Assembly (NCBI GenBank): GCA_023053545.1
Contig: JAKZAN010000142.1
Location: 16,162 to 80,161, forward strand
DNA from: Lepidurus packardi
Taxonomy: Eukaryota > Arthropoda > Branchiopoda > Notostraca > Triopsidae
Direction: 5' to 3'
DNA: 64,000 bases
Of the stretch, positions 48,181-59,570 are shown one piece after another. Below the pieces are notes generated by a model, which was not told the origin of the DNA, ran no database searches, and saw only the letters and a list, made by a program, of their open reading frames with translations. Made by a program: the position numbers and the translations under genes. Each line of letters starts with the position of its first letter. Position 1 is the first letter of the stretch.

Positions 48181-48462
48181 AGGCCATCCCTTCTGCTTTT
48201 ATTTATTACTGTTATGAACTTATCGTAAGGCCCCATTTGACAAGCCTCGCAGGCTTCCTGCATTCACTTATTCCCTCTCTCTTACTTTAGCATTAGTGTG
48301 GCCTTGGTTTGCGTTATGATGTTACCTTCTAGTCTCACGACTAGAGTCCTATTGATCATCGGTCCTTAAACACTGATGCCCTTCTGACTGATATGGGGAG
48401 CCCTGTCGTCGGACAAAGTACCTGGGCTATTGGATGGGTCTGGTTAATACTTGCACATTTAG

Positions 48463-48637
48463 TCTAGTGGATATCATCAGATATGGCCAGAAACTGCGCA
48501 AACCCATTTTGGCGATAGTTGGTTGAGCCAATGAAATATAATTGTGGGGTGGACATGCATATCAGGTCAAGCTGAAGAGTTACTTCATTTACAATCAACC
48601 CAGCCAACACCAACTCTTGGCGCCCCACCTGTTTTTG
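48463..48637. repeat. Diverged dispersed repeat, copy B
   Basis: Shorter copy of the element at 47925-48180, lacking the CAAA tract but keeping the same ordered blocks, ending in AACACCAACTCTTGGCGC followed by CCCACCT. The final block is the best conserved. Confidence 0.75.
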
Positions 48638-48921
48638 TATGTGTAGGGATGGCGATGAGGCATTTGAAAACATGGCAGAAGATGTGATTGGGCAGTCCAG
48701 TTATTTGGAATAATTATTTGTATGGAAGTGGGAATAGATCTAAAAGGACTTATCGATTAGCTCTGTGTTATTTGATCAAGCAACGATCTAAGACTATAGA
48801 AAATTAGTGGTACATAAAGGTTTTCCACAACTCTCTCACGAGAAAACAATTAAGGACGCATTTGCGAAACTATCACAGTGCTAAACACAAAACTCATAGT
48901 CCCAACTCTCACATCTAAATC

Positions 48922-50500
48922 ATGGACCTTGCAGAAACTACCGCCATCGAGTTGATTCAGGGCAGGGAGAGACGCGTCTCTCTCCAGAATGCTTTAGGCC
49001 AGCCCCCAAGATCCAAAGTATAAAAAAATATTGAAAATGGCGACGAAGTCAAATTCTACTTCGAACGCCTCCTCCGGTTCGACTATTCCCTCATGATGAT
49101 GTCATCGATGAACCTGGCTCTAACCATCCTGTACTCTGATGCAGACTACCAAGAAGACGGGTCGAATGCACAGTTGTGTCTTCTGCTGATGTTGGGCATC
49201 CTATTCATGTCGATAATCGTGACAGTGCTGAGATACCGTGCAGAGGTGGACTTGGAGATCAGCGAGACTGAGCTGTCGAAGTTCGATACAATCTTCTCTT
49301 CTGAGAAATACTAGATCTTCGTGGAGATCTTCGTGCTGCTGCTCCAACCATACCCCTTTCTCAATGGTAAACAACTACAAACACCACTAAACAGACTAAT
49401 TTTCTTTTTAACAATTTCGCGAAGTCCTCTTTCTTCTATTCACTGTATTTGCACACAAACAACATCTACCAACCTTCTTAGATATCTACATCGAAACCAT
49501 GAACGTCCGCAACGACTATACCTTCAAGTTCAAACTCAACTACATTCTCATCATCCTAGGCTTTTTCAAGCTATTCATAATCGTCCGAGTGTGCCTCCTC
49601 AAAACCGAATACATGTCCCCTCGTGCAAACAGAGTCTGCAAACTTTATGAAGCTCGATGTGACTATCTCTACGCCATCAAGTGTCTGTTTAAAGATTATC
49701 CTATGCCGCTGATCGGTATTGCGTTTCTAGCCAGCATATGTATTTTTGCACTCGGAATTCGGATCTCCTAACGTAACTTGGTGGTCTAGGATGCTCTACA
49801 TGGTATTTCGGGCCAAGACCTTAAGAGCTTTACAAATGCTTTATGGTTAACTATCATTACCATGACAACTGTGGGCTATGGTGACTTTTATCCCCGAACA
49901 CTCATTGGACGCATAATCGATGTGTTCCTGATCATCTGGGGTATTTTTATCGTTTCTCTCATGGTTGTCGTGCTGACGAATACTCTGAACATGGATCTCA
50001 GTGAGAAAAGAGCTCTTACTGTACTTAATCGATTAGACCTAAAAGCCGTCCAGAAGAAGCACGCAGCCAACTACATCATCAACGCTTGGAAAAAGCAGCG
50101 CAAACTCAAAGAAATCAAGAAGTTGCAACAAAAGGAAAAGAGCTAAGGCGACTCACAGCAGACAGAGAAGAAGATAAAACAGTATCAGCTTGAAATTGAG
50201 GGTTATGACGTCAAACTTAATCAGTACTCGAAGGAGTTCAAGGAAATAGACAAGATAATGCAGAGCATGTTCGAAGTAGACGACGTCTCCGAACAGATGA
50301 CCCGCCAGTTTGAGAACCTCATGGACGAGGTGAATCTTCTCATCAAAGAGCAAAAGGATACGGAAGAGACCCTCATTAACTTTGTCAAAGCACAGAAAGA
50401 GAAGAAGGCAGTGGAAAACGCCAAGAAATCTCCTCTAGGTCATCATAGCAGCAACAAATAGAACAAACCAATGCGCAATCTGTCTAAGAGGCCTGTCTGA
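48922..50500 (+). CDS. SK-like potassium channel
   Basis: Plasma- or ciliary-membrane K+ channel of 487 residues; one 115-nt intron (49367-49481). Hydrophobic spans include MMMSSMNLALTILY (S1), LCLLLMLGILFMSIIVTVL (S2), YILIILGFFKLFIIVRV (S4 region with few charges) and PLIGIAFLASICIFALGIRI (S5). The pore carries the filter TTVGYGDFYP at ~277-286, followed by VFLIIWGIFIVSLMVVVL (S6). The post-S6 helix (LDLKAVQKKHAANYIINAWK) has the position and composition of the SK-channel calmodulin-binding domain. A long coiled coil follows (EFKEIDKIMQSMFEVDD). SK-type topology and weak S4 charge suggest Ca2+/calmodulin gating; that is inference. Confidence 0.9.
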
Positions 50501-50592
50501 CACTCCTCCCTCTAGAATTCGGCACATATATATTCCTTCTGTTCCATACTTAATTCAACTCCCCTTCTGTATCTACTCAAACAGATCAAACA

Positions 50593-51348
50593 TCAGATGC
50601 GGAGCTTGGACTGAAGTTTCTCTACGATGACCTGGTTTTTCATCTGTTTGATTGCACTCTCTTCGTTGTTTTCGAAGAAGTCGATGGAACGACAGTGATG
50701 TCTCGAAATATCTTGGCTTTTCTTGATTACTTCTAACGCTCGTAGATTTCTTGAAACTTCGTGATTATTCTCGAGAGGATTTCCGAATTTCTATTTGAAA
50801 TAGTGCAGGATATTGGATCTATTGGCAACGATGCTTGAGTTTAGCATGCTTGTCGATTTCTGGCTTCCAGTTGCAGTCAAGTCATGCGTGCTGTTATCCC
50901 CTTGGATTGCAGGTCTACTTGGTTTGATCTTCCCCACATAGGAGGTATTGCTCATCTCACAAACTGATCTCTGGGTACTATGCGTTTTATTTTTTTCGTT
51001 ATAGATATTGAGGTTTGGTTTGCTGCTCTATTTGGACAGGCTGTTTATACTTTGATAGAGTCGATAATTGGATGACTGCATCAATACTATGACTTTCTTC
51101 TGAATCGTCTGAGCGAGAGACAGAACATCAGCAGAAGTGTTTTTGTTGTTATGGTGTCTAGGCTGGATGTTTTCGGTCTCTCCCAAAAGCCTGAGGGTAT
51201 CGAGGAGAATAGCCTTGAGTTGTTTGGAGTTTTCGGTCGGTAGAGACGTTTAGCGAGAGTGAGAGTTGCGAGATGTGGAAGTCTTGGTATCCTTGTAGTT
51301 GGCTGTGGCTGACTTGGCCTGGTTCCTGGAGGGCTGGTGGACCTTCAT
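50593..51348 (-). CDS. Orphan Ser/Asn-rich protein
   Basis: 251 residues, single exon, ATG 51348 to TGA 50593-50595, 92 bp from the convergent channel gene. The frame is broken up by in-frame TAA/TAG, so under the standard code it would look like several short frames. N-terminus basic and Ser/Thr-rich (SRNSHSRQTS). Two short helical patches (LKAILLDTLRLLGETEN, VLSLAQTIQKKVIVLMQ) and a C-terminal helix (ESAIKQMKNQVIVEKLQSKL). No family recognised. Confidence 0.68.
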
Positions 51349-52230
51349 ACTGAAGAGTGTTTGTAGGTTTTTGTTTATTAGGATTTAAATCTGTTTAAGT
51401 TTGGGACGGTTGGAATATTGGCATATTTAGTCTTATAATCAAAATTCATTCTTCGTCGATCTCCAGAGTATTATTACCCATATACAGATCTCTATCTCTG
51501 ATTGTCCTTTCATCAGAAGGTCTTAACTATAATTCAAACAACACATACAAAATCACCTCATTCATAGCCCAGGTGTTTTGCCTTCTTTTTATTCCACATC
51601 CCAATACTTTTCACTACTCATGCCCACTTAACTTCCTCCTCTCCTCAGGCACAGTCCTTCTTAATGTCGGAACCAACCTCTCATCACCCCTCCCCAACAT
51701 GAACTATTCTTACCTCACCTCAGGAAGAGGACTGTCAATCCTATCAAAATCCGAGACATCCACTTATGCCGCCAGAGAGAACGGGAGCTCAGACAGCTGC
51801 AACAAGATATTCGGTACCAGTAGAGACAGAGGCTGCGGAGTCTGTGGGAACAGAGTGGGAGCCAGAGCAGAATGGGAAATCACTCATTCGGACAACTACA
51901 ATAGCGAGTGAAGTTTAACTATCGATTCGTGACTCTGAATGGGTGAGGTATGGGAATGTGGGCTGGAGGCATTACGATGTGATTGTTCATACTTTAGGTG
52001 TTACTAATTTTGGCTGACGAAGGATAACAGCATGGCCTGCAGTAATTAAAATAGAACACTTTGGATTCATCTAATACGACCTAGAATTAACAAACTCTGC
52101 CATCACTGATGTAGGCGTAGGCAACTCCCTGACAGAGTTATCACTACATACACTCATTTTTCTTGTCCTTTTTGTTAAAAATATGTTCAAAAAATAGATG
52201 TTTCTCTTTATATCACTGCCACCACATTCA
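51349..52230. other. Stretch with an unresolved small gene
   Basis: About 880 bp. Between ~51650 and 51946 on the plus strand all three frames are protein-like. The best candidate is an exon beginning after a strong acceptor (pyrimidine tract then TCAG near 51650) and ending at TGA 51944-51946 with a Gln/Arg-rich helix (RQRERELRQLQQDIRYQQ). The alternative is a 70-residue frame from ATG 51702 to 51911. No first exon with ATG could be found. The rest shows nothing recognisable. Confidence 0.3.
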
Positions 52231-54198
52231 TCAGAAAGGGTGTCTTCCGAATGTAGTAGGAGGAAGACAGCATACTCCATTGATCTTCAAAAACCCTTCT
52301 CTACATACACATAGTCCTGCCACGATCCGTTCGTTCGCACCGCACAGCGAAGGGCCCTCGCATGACTTGGTTATGGGGTTCCAAACTTTGGGCGAAGGGC
52401 ACTGGATACACTTGCAGTTCACATTGAAGTAGCCTTCGATGCACTGGCAAGAGGTCCCATTCCATTTTGAATTAGTCTGGCAGCTGTCGCACAGACCCTG
52501 AATTCTGTAAAGTCCAGCTCTGCACTGACATTGAGTTCCGTCCCAGACTTCATTAGTCTCGCAAGCATTAATACATTTTCCCTGTGAGGCATTGAAGATA
52601 GTACCAGGTCTGCAGAAATCACAGACACCATTGATGACAAAATAGCCCGGGTTGCACACGCAGTTGGTTCCGTTGAAGTATGAGTTAGCAGCACAGTTGG
52701 GAACACACTTCCCCAAAAGTTGGTCGTATTGGGTATCTGAAGGACATGTCTGGCATTCGCCATTCACTTCGAAATACCCTCTGCTTGTGTCGCAAATACA
52801 GATGCTATCACGAGGGAGGGTTCCAGGAGGGCACATCACACACTGGCCATTCTTCGAAATGGAGCCAGGTTGGCAAACGCAGCTGTTTATACCATCGTAG
52901 ACGGTACCTACAGGGCAGGTGCCGCATGCACCATTGATTCTAGAAAGTCCAACCTTACAAATACAGCCACGGGTGTTATCAAAGATCAGGTCACCAGCAC
53001 ACTTGATACAGGTTCCGTTAAGATTGTTGAACCCAGCCGAGCATACACAATTCGTACCATCCCAAACACTATTAGCAGGGCAGAAAACATCTACACACTC
53101 ACCACCCTTCATAACAGTTCCGAAGGGGCACTTGGAAACACAAGTGTTCTTGTAGAGAATTGGAGCATCTCCACAGCGAGAACATTCTCCATAACCTATG
53201 ATGAGGTAGTGATAGCCGATGTAACTAATAGTGCTGCTGATGATGGGACCGAGTTGGAGCACAAACTTGCTGTCAAGGGTGGAAGTGAATGAGACAGCAG
53301 AAGTAGTGTCAAAGTTGAAGGAGGACACACCCGCCACGTAGGTATCGAAGGTCTTGATATGTTTGGTAGGAATCTCAATCTTAATGACTGCAGCCAACAT
53401 ATTCTGTTCAATGAAACCCTCAGAAAAGAGAAAGTTGACATTCTTGGGGTCGAAAATAACAAAGTAGGCAAACACGTTCATGAGTTTGGCCTGGTTAAAG
53501 GCGGAGACGTAACAGCTGGCGGTGGTGGAATTGTAAGAGGCAGAATCCAGTTTGACACCTACAGGGGAAAATTTGCTGTTAGCTCCGACGTCGAATCCGT
53601 TGAGGAAAGGTTTGGCGATCAAGGAGTCTTTGGTCGACCACTTAGGATCACGGAAAGTGTAACTAACTACGTTTCTGCCGGACTGGTCTTTGGTAAGGTA
53701 GCCCTGACCGATTTCAAGGTCAGACCTATCAGAACAGAGGACGTTAAGTTTGAGTGACTTCCAGGAAGTCTTATTCCATGGAGTGCTAACGATGATGGGG
53801 AGAGTAGTTTTGGAGGTATCGGGGCGGGCCATGGCCACGACAGCCAAGGAATTAGTTTCGGAACTCTACATTCCCTGAAGAGCTAAAGGAGTTAAACGAG
53901 AAAATAATAAAGGAGAAGGAGAGTACCGACTGCGGCTCTAGGTGTCTGGTAGTACACCTTTTGGAGAGGTAAAGAGTACTTCTGTGTGGAGGAGGCTCCA
54001 GAAAGTTGGTAAGGACCAGAAGCAGAGGTCAGTGTGCATTGGACTGTGAAGCAAACAGGAAACGATGTAGAGTATAAATGAGGGAGTGTTACGGGTCTCG
54101 AGTTCGACTTCCTGTTCCTGCTGAGAACAATATCCGGCAAACGCAGCATTAAAGAGCAATGCGAGAGAGAGGAGTAAGATAGTGAGTTGACGTGGCAT
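52231..54198 (-). CDS. Secreted cysteine-rich repeat protein
   Basis: 624 residues; introns at 54044-54092 (49 nt) and 53883-53926 (44 nt). A signal peptide is clear: MPRQLTILLLSLALLFNAAFA then GYC. The middle ~300 residues form a beta-rich, Cys-poor ectodomain with N-glycosylation sequons. From ~345 to the end about nine modules of 35-50 residues repeat the pattern C-x-C-x2-G-(F/Y)-x3-NG-x-C-x2-C, with linkers like PVGTVYDG and PPGTLPRD; they resemble EGF-like or furin-like repeats of protist surface proteins. No C-terminal hydrophobic segment, so it is probably secreted or held by partners. Two TGA codons in a row (52228-52233) end the gene. Confidence 0.85.
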
Positions 54199-55146
54199 GA
54201 AGGAGTTGCAATCCTGACGGAGAGATAAGACGAAATAAATAGGTTAGCTTGGGGGCTGATTTTTTTTATAAAAAGGAATTGATCTTATTACAATTATTGT
54301 GTTCATTTTAGATATCACTTAAAACTCTGGGAATCTATTGTTTCGATCGTCGAAACATCAATGTGAGTAGTGAGCATCGATCGATATTTAAAGGGAAATA
54401 GGGTGTCATCGTTGGTCAAATAGCATTTTAAACGGCTATAAAACTCCAGCAGCGGGGCGTCGCCAATCCTGAATGGGCAAAAGGTATGAGCCGGGACAAA
54501 TGGGTGAGGGTGATGTTGCTGTCGGAGATTTGCTAAAGCATGTAGATCTGATGAGAAGAGGAGTTTAACGAGTGTGAGGTGGAATCAGTTGATGAAATGA
54601 TAGCTATCGAATGTGCTAATGTTTATATCCTAATATAAATAGTTTCAGCGGTCCAATACTTTCTGAATGCCCATATTAGCAATAACTCTTGTATTTGTTT
54701 GTTCCATGCCGACTGCTAATCTATATAGGTATATACACTCTTTCCATCACACAACCCTACCTCAGTTTCTTAAAATACTCAGCCCATTATCCAACACTTG
54801 CTGCATAAATATCATCTCTTCCACACTTACGCCCGAGCTCACGCCATCCTATCCTCTTTCCATCAACTACTCACTTATAACTTCGACAACAACTTCGTGT
54901 TCTTCATACGATAGTCGCTAGGCATTCGTCAAGGTTAGGACCCACAAGTGCCTGCCTGAGGTTGAGTGCACAAATATAGCAAACATTCCTGTCATGAATT
55001 CTGAGTTAACTTGTATTTTGCGAAAAACTAACTCCGCAATAAAATGAGGGGCTCTATAAAACATGTTAAACTTTGATTAGAGTATGGAATGCAGAGATAA
55101 TTAAAAACGGTGAAAGGCTCACAAACGAGGACTGTTGGATTGGTAT
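54199..55146. other. Intergenic, no gene recognised
   Basis: About 950 bp upstream of the Cys-rich gene and downstream of the Hook-like gene. A plus-strand frame at 54667-54921 is Ser/Leu/Ile-rich low complexity and not convincing. No RNA gene recognised. Confidence 0.5.
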
Positions 55147-56863
55147 TCATTTTAGCTTCCTCATTATGTCTACAATCTTGCTGTTCGGAATGTTGTCCTG
55201 GATTATGTGCTGCAACTCGTGGAATGCTGACACCATGACCTCGATCTATTTATTCTTGCGCTACTCGTCCTCGTCGGCCTTCTTTTTGAGGAGTGCGTTC
55301 TTTTTTTTCAGCTTCATGATCGACTCTTCATAAAATTGGGTTGCCTTTTGACCAGAATAATTAATTTAAAACTGGGTTTACGTTGGAAGAAGTAACATTT
55401 ATGAGCTTCTCCTTGAGCTTGTTGTTTTCAGCCGCCAGCAGAGAAAGTTTGAGATTCGCATCTTCTGAAGCCAATCTGTTCTTGTCGTCATGGCATGACC
55501 GGTCTGTGCTGGCGGGGTTCATGGTGCTGCTGATGCGCAACGTCTCATTGTACTTCAGCAATTAGTTGCATCTGTTCTTGTAGACTTCGAGCTCGGACTT
55601 GTTGCGCTGGCACTCCACATTGGTGCATTCGTCTAGGGACTGCTCAGCATCGGTCTTAAACCTGTAGTTAAATTCTACCCCTAGGGACTCTCGCTTCGAT
55701 TACTTGAGATTCCGGGCCAACCTCTACTTTTCCTCCAACTCCTCCCGCAATCGCTGTTCGGAATCTTGGATGCGATGATGGAGTTTTTATTTCTCCATTT
55801 CTGCCTAGTTTACCTGCAATACTAGATCTAGTTTATCGTTCTCAAGACTGCGCACTTTCTCCTCAAGAGCCTTGCACCGTTCGTTCACTTTCCTAGTGAG
55901 GTTCTTCTCCTCTAATATTTTTTCCTTTAACTCTGCCAACTCCTTACTAGTGGCTTCAAGGGCTTTCTTCGTCCTCGCCATTTCATTTTAATTTTCGAGA
56001 AGTGCAAGCTTTGCCTTCAGTTCCGTGATTGTGGATTCATACTCATCTTTGCGGTCTTTTGAACCTTTGCGTTCTTTCTGCAACTGCAGACGCAGATCCT
56101 GGACACTTAGGTTGAGTGTGCCTATCTAACTGTCTTTATTCGCCATTACTGCCTCGAACTCCTCAAAGTTCCAGTTTTTCTTTCGCAAATCTTCAACCTC
56201 CTCTCTTAATGTCTCGATTTCCCTGTGCAGAACCTCGTTTTGGAGTTCAAGAGCGTTTACTTTCTACAATGCCTCGCCTTTTCGGTGCTCCTTTTCCTGT
56301 ATAACACTCTCTAACTCTTATATTTTGGACAAGAACAAGTTCTCGCTGCTTTCCTAACTCTTCTCGAGACATTATTGAATGATGAGTTTAAGTTAGTGCT
56401 GTGTATCTTCACTGAGATGCGTTGAGATAAACTCGATGAACGGTTTGCTCTCGATAAGCACCCTGAACTCAAGCTTGATCAGTTGGTACAATTCGTCTAT
56501 ATCGCCGTCTTCAGAGATCTTGCGTATTCGGATAGGTTGCCTCAGATCTACTTCCTTGAAGTCTTTGTATTCCGAATACTGTTTCAATGCTCTTATGAGT
56601 ACTTCTATATTTTTGCGTTTTCGAGTCTCATAATCCCCCTCTGTATCGTAAATATCCTCACGTATGAACTGTGGTCGATCTTCAGGAGGGAGTCTGTGTT
56701 TGGATGGGAGTTAGGATAATGAGAATGATTGTTGTAAGTACGTAGAGATGAATAGTTCGTAGAGTGCGACGCCATTGCAGAGATCATCGATGCCTCGGAT
56801 GCGTGTTTTGAGTTGCAAAGCATCGATGAGTTCAAGGAATGCTTATTCATGAGCTTTGTTCAT
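55147..56863 (-). CDS. Hook-like microtubule adaptor
   Basis: 547 residues; introns at 56694-56741 (48 nt) and 55372-55396 (25 nt). The N-terminal ~90 residues resemble the Hook/CCDC88 microtubule-binding (calponin-homology-like) domain: MNKAHEQAFLELIDALQL, then DLCNGVALYELF in the place of the family's LCDGVxLxxVL. A helical linker (VLIRALKQYSEYKDF) leads into a coiled coil of about 400 residues (VIQEKEHRKGEALQKVNALE, LEEKVRSLENDKLDLV). The tail after the 25-nt intron is again coiled coil (IIQDNIPNSKIVDIMRKLK). Hook proteins link cargo to dynein. The CH match is modest, so the name is tentative while the coiled-coil gene structure is solid. Confidence 0.72.
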
Positions 56864-57193
56864 GTCTTTGAATGATTATTGTATTGGTTTCTGTGGGTAG
56901 CTGTTTGTTCTGCTGATTGTATTTGGTGTGCTTTACTGGTACTTTGTAATTCTAGGCTGTTTAAATTGTGGGTATACTGATTTAGAGAAGGATAATCAGT
57001 CTCGTGTTTTGCTAGTGGCCAACAAATATCATTTTCATATTTGCAATGCCTTACTTTCTTAAGTATCCATCCCAGCCTTCAGAGAATCAGAAGGGCAGGA
57101 GTCAATACACATAATATACGCATAGCCAATCGTTAATAGTCGAAATAACTAACAACTATCACATAACACACTCCCAACACCGAAAAAAGTTAC

Positions 57194-57457
57194 ATGAACG
57201 ACTAAGATCCCCAACAGCAGTCCGAACGTAAAGGTAGGAGTGTCACCAACCCAAAGACCGAACGCATCAAGAAGGAGTACTATAATTACCTTGACAAGAG
57301 CGGCATCTCGGTCGGGTTTCAAATCATTTTCAACGAGATCGTGGCTAAGGGTGTCAAAGAACATTAAGTATTCGACTACACTGCAAAGAGGCTGAGGGAT
57401 TTCAAGTAGATCGTAGACAAGAACAAGATGAGAGAAGAAATCGATCAGATCAAATGA
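57194..57457 (+). CDS. MYCBP-like small protein
   Basis: 87 residues, single exon. After a polar start (MNDQDPQQQSERKG) the core KKEYYNYLDKSGISVGFQII then FNEIVAKGVKEHQVFDYTAK resembles the YLEKSGVxDxLTKVLVxLYE signature of MYCBP/AMY-1, which in animals partners AKAPs in flagella and elsewhere. A short C-terminal coil (QIVDKNKMREEIDQIK) matches the layout; animal MYCBP is ~103 residues. It is divergent from the Hook-like gene. Confidence 0.6.
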
Positions 57458-57758
57458 ACAACGCTTGTGTCTGACTTTTGTAATCTATACAATGTGTCTA
57501 GATTGAGGGGTTGTGTTTCTTGTAGCGTATATTAGTGATTGCATATTGGGATATGGAGTCTTGGCCTGTTCGAGTACGAATAAAAAGATGATCGCCATAT
57601 CCCTGTTGTGCTTCCACTTTAAAGCGATCGTTGCAAAAAACTCTATTATCATTAACTTCATCATGATACAACTACGATGACTCACCCCAAAAAATTTAAT
57701 AAACCCATAGAACTCCACTCTAAACAAACACAATAACTAGCATTGAGCAAGAGAAGCT

Positions 57759-58091
57759 ATGGGCAACAGGATACTCATCGCCTAGAATAATCTCCTAACA
57801 CTCCTAATGCAAGGCGATGAAGAGAAAGTCATCTCAAACCTCAAGCAAATGGGCAAGCATTACGACCCCAACGCACGCATCAATAAGATGGGCGATACAC
57901 TCGCACACTATTGTGCTTATAAAGGATACAAAGATGTGCTCACTTTCATCTCGGAGTCTGGCGGAGATTTGGATCTGCACAACACCAGGCGACTGTAGCC
58001 CCGTGACCTGGCTACGATCGATGTGCGTGAACATATTGCCCTGCTCATAGCACAGAGATAATAAGAAGCACGTGAGAACGGCGAAACATGA
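57759..58091 (+). CDS. Small ankyrin-repeat protein
   Basis: 110 residues, single exon. MGNRIL is a plausible N-myristoylation signal. Two or three ankyrin-like repeats: LLMQGDEEKVISNLKQM, then INKMGDTLAHYCAYKGYKDV (with the TxLHxAAxxG-like TLAHYCAYKG) and LTFISESGGDLDLHNTR followed by QPRDLAT. The C-terminus is helical. Binding partner unknown. Confidence 0.75.
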
Positions 58092-58630
58092 TAAATAAGC
58101 ATGAAATGCGTGACGCTGTGTTATTTTATGCAGCTCTATTATGCATGTATGAATCGGGACAAAGACGTGACGTGGGTATGAAAGGTAGTTGTTATATTTG
58201 TGTAGCTGATGGGTTACTTGAGGATGAAGAATAGAGTGGCTGGACGACAATGAGAAGAGATAATGGATGCGATATTGCTTTTATTAGGAGAGGATTGAGT
58301 GTGTTTATGGTGTTTTGTATCTGATGGACTGCAGATAGGTTTGACAACAGATGAGAGGAAAGATTTTGGAGGGAAGCTCTTTTAATTTATATGTGTCGGG
58401 TATGTTTATAGCCCCACTACCCATCTATTATTTATTATTTGAAAAAAATGCGGGTCAAAACAAATACCTCGAAAATGATCTCCGCCTCGAAACTTCACAA
58501 AGCATCAAAATACCCAGGACAACATTATAACACCCCTAACTCCAAATTCCTTCGCTTTCCTCTCAAATGTACCCTCCCATTCGCTCACTTCCTCTCTATA
58601 TTACCCTTCTTACGAGCCACACACTTTCTA
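58092..58630. other. Intergenic, nothing convincing
   Basis: About 540 bp between convergent genes. A plus-strand frame from ATG 58448 is open but Leu/Phe/Ser-rich and overlaps the next minus-strand gene; probably spurious. Confidence 0.45.
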
Positions 58631-58813
58631 TCACTTTCTATCTTGTTTTATCTGATGCCGATGGGAAGCCCTTAAACCCGAACTAGCTGGGGTTTCCTTA
58701 GCTTTATTGAGGATTGAGTCGCTCTCCGCTATACGTGATTGTAGTGTTTCTAAGGCAGACAAATAAACAATAAGTTTATGTTGTTTTTGGGACTTGATTG
58801 TTGTTGTGGCCAT
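58631..58813 (-). CDS. Small helical orphan protein
   Basis: 60 residues from ATG 58813 to TGA 58631-58633, needing no TAA/TAG. An amphipathic helix spans HKLIVYLSALETLQSRIAES, followed by a basic tail (RASHRHQIKQDRK). Size and composition fit a small subunit of a complex. No family recognised; short length limits confidence. Confidence 0.45.
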   Translation of the reverse strand: MATTTIKSQKQHKLIVYLSALETLQSRIAESDSILNKAKETPASSGLRASHRHQIKQDRK

Positions 58814-58958
58814 TGCTGCTGACTTCCCACTTTTAGAATCATCGAAACTTTACCATATCATGAAAACGTGCTGCCATTCTCAATACTGAACATCTGATAA
58901 CATTCTTTATCTATTTGATGCTACCATATTCAAGACACTCCCTCCATTGTCAATCATA

Positions 58959-59570
58959 GCACCCAAAACCAAATCTCCAAAAAGAAAACAAAAGAGCCTC
59001 TCTATTCTTATCATCAAATTTCTCGCTCTACTCTCCCAAAAGCAATAATTGGATATCAATTAGGCCGTCAAAATCCTTCGTGTCGAAAGACGCCGCCTCT
59101 ACGACGTCACCAGTCACCACCACGGACTCTCCTTCATTTATAAAATCAAAAAGAACAGAGTTGCCCTCCAGAAGACTCGTTAAATGCCCTAAGGCCCCAT
59201 TAAAAAGCTCGCTATGATCGAAGGACAATTGATCAATCAGCTAGAAAAAGATGAAAATGTTGAAAAGTTACTGAACTACGAGTAGATGCTAACTAAACAA
59301 CTTGAAAAGTTAGTGTCTGGAATCTCAAAACATGAATTCCCGTCCTTGGGGTTCCATGAAACTCAAAACCTGGCGAAAATGATCCGAGTTCAAGGTTTGG
59401 ATGTGGCCTAAATGCAGGGTCAGATAGGAAGAAATATTGAGTCATATCTTCAGAGAATATGGAGGTCAAGACGGATACCAATTTGGAAGTCTATACTACA
59501 ATCTCCAACGAGTGTTTTTGGCAGCTACGACCCCCACCCATCAGGAGATAAACACGTAAAGACCGACTGA
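58959..59570 (+). CDS. E2F-fold winged-helix protein, 5' end unresolved
   Basis: The frame is open from 58890 (TGA upstream) to TGA 59568-59570 but has no ATG before the domain, so a first exon is missing from my model. The E2F/DP DNA-binding fold reads KRKQKSLSILIIKFLALL, LDINQAVKILRVERRRLYDV then GLSFIYKIKKNRVALQ. RVERRRLYDV is the family's DNA-contacting helix. The VTSHHHGLSFIY wing departs from the usual VNVLEGLGLI. A dimerisation-like coil follows (LAMIEGQLINQLEKDENVEK), but the marked-box is not clear. It could be an atypical E2F or a DP partner. Confidence 0.7.

Larger units (their letters stand above)
47559..48921. other. Gene-poor 1.36 kb stretch containing repeats
   Basis: No convincing coding frame. 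It contains the two diverged repeat copies listed separately, a (CAAA)n tract, and 5' sequence of the channel gene. Short frames such as 48464-48673 on the minus strand overlap repeat copy B and have no family signal. Possible sites for non-coding RNA genes. Confidence 0.6.

Noticed and set aside
51573-51911. 112-codon plus-strand frame starting near 51573
   Set aside because: It crosses a strong acceptor site and a pyrimidine tract, so its first part is probably intron; only the downstream exon may be real.
52652-53757. Long plus-strand frames opposite the Cys-rich gene
   Set aside because: Antisense shadows of a repetitive, Cys-codon-rich coding strand; no signal peptide or family match.
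54667-54921. 84-codon plus-strand frame
   Set aside because: Low-complexity Ser/Leu/Ile composition, no TGA-defined end in a sensible place and no family signal.
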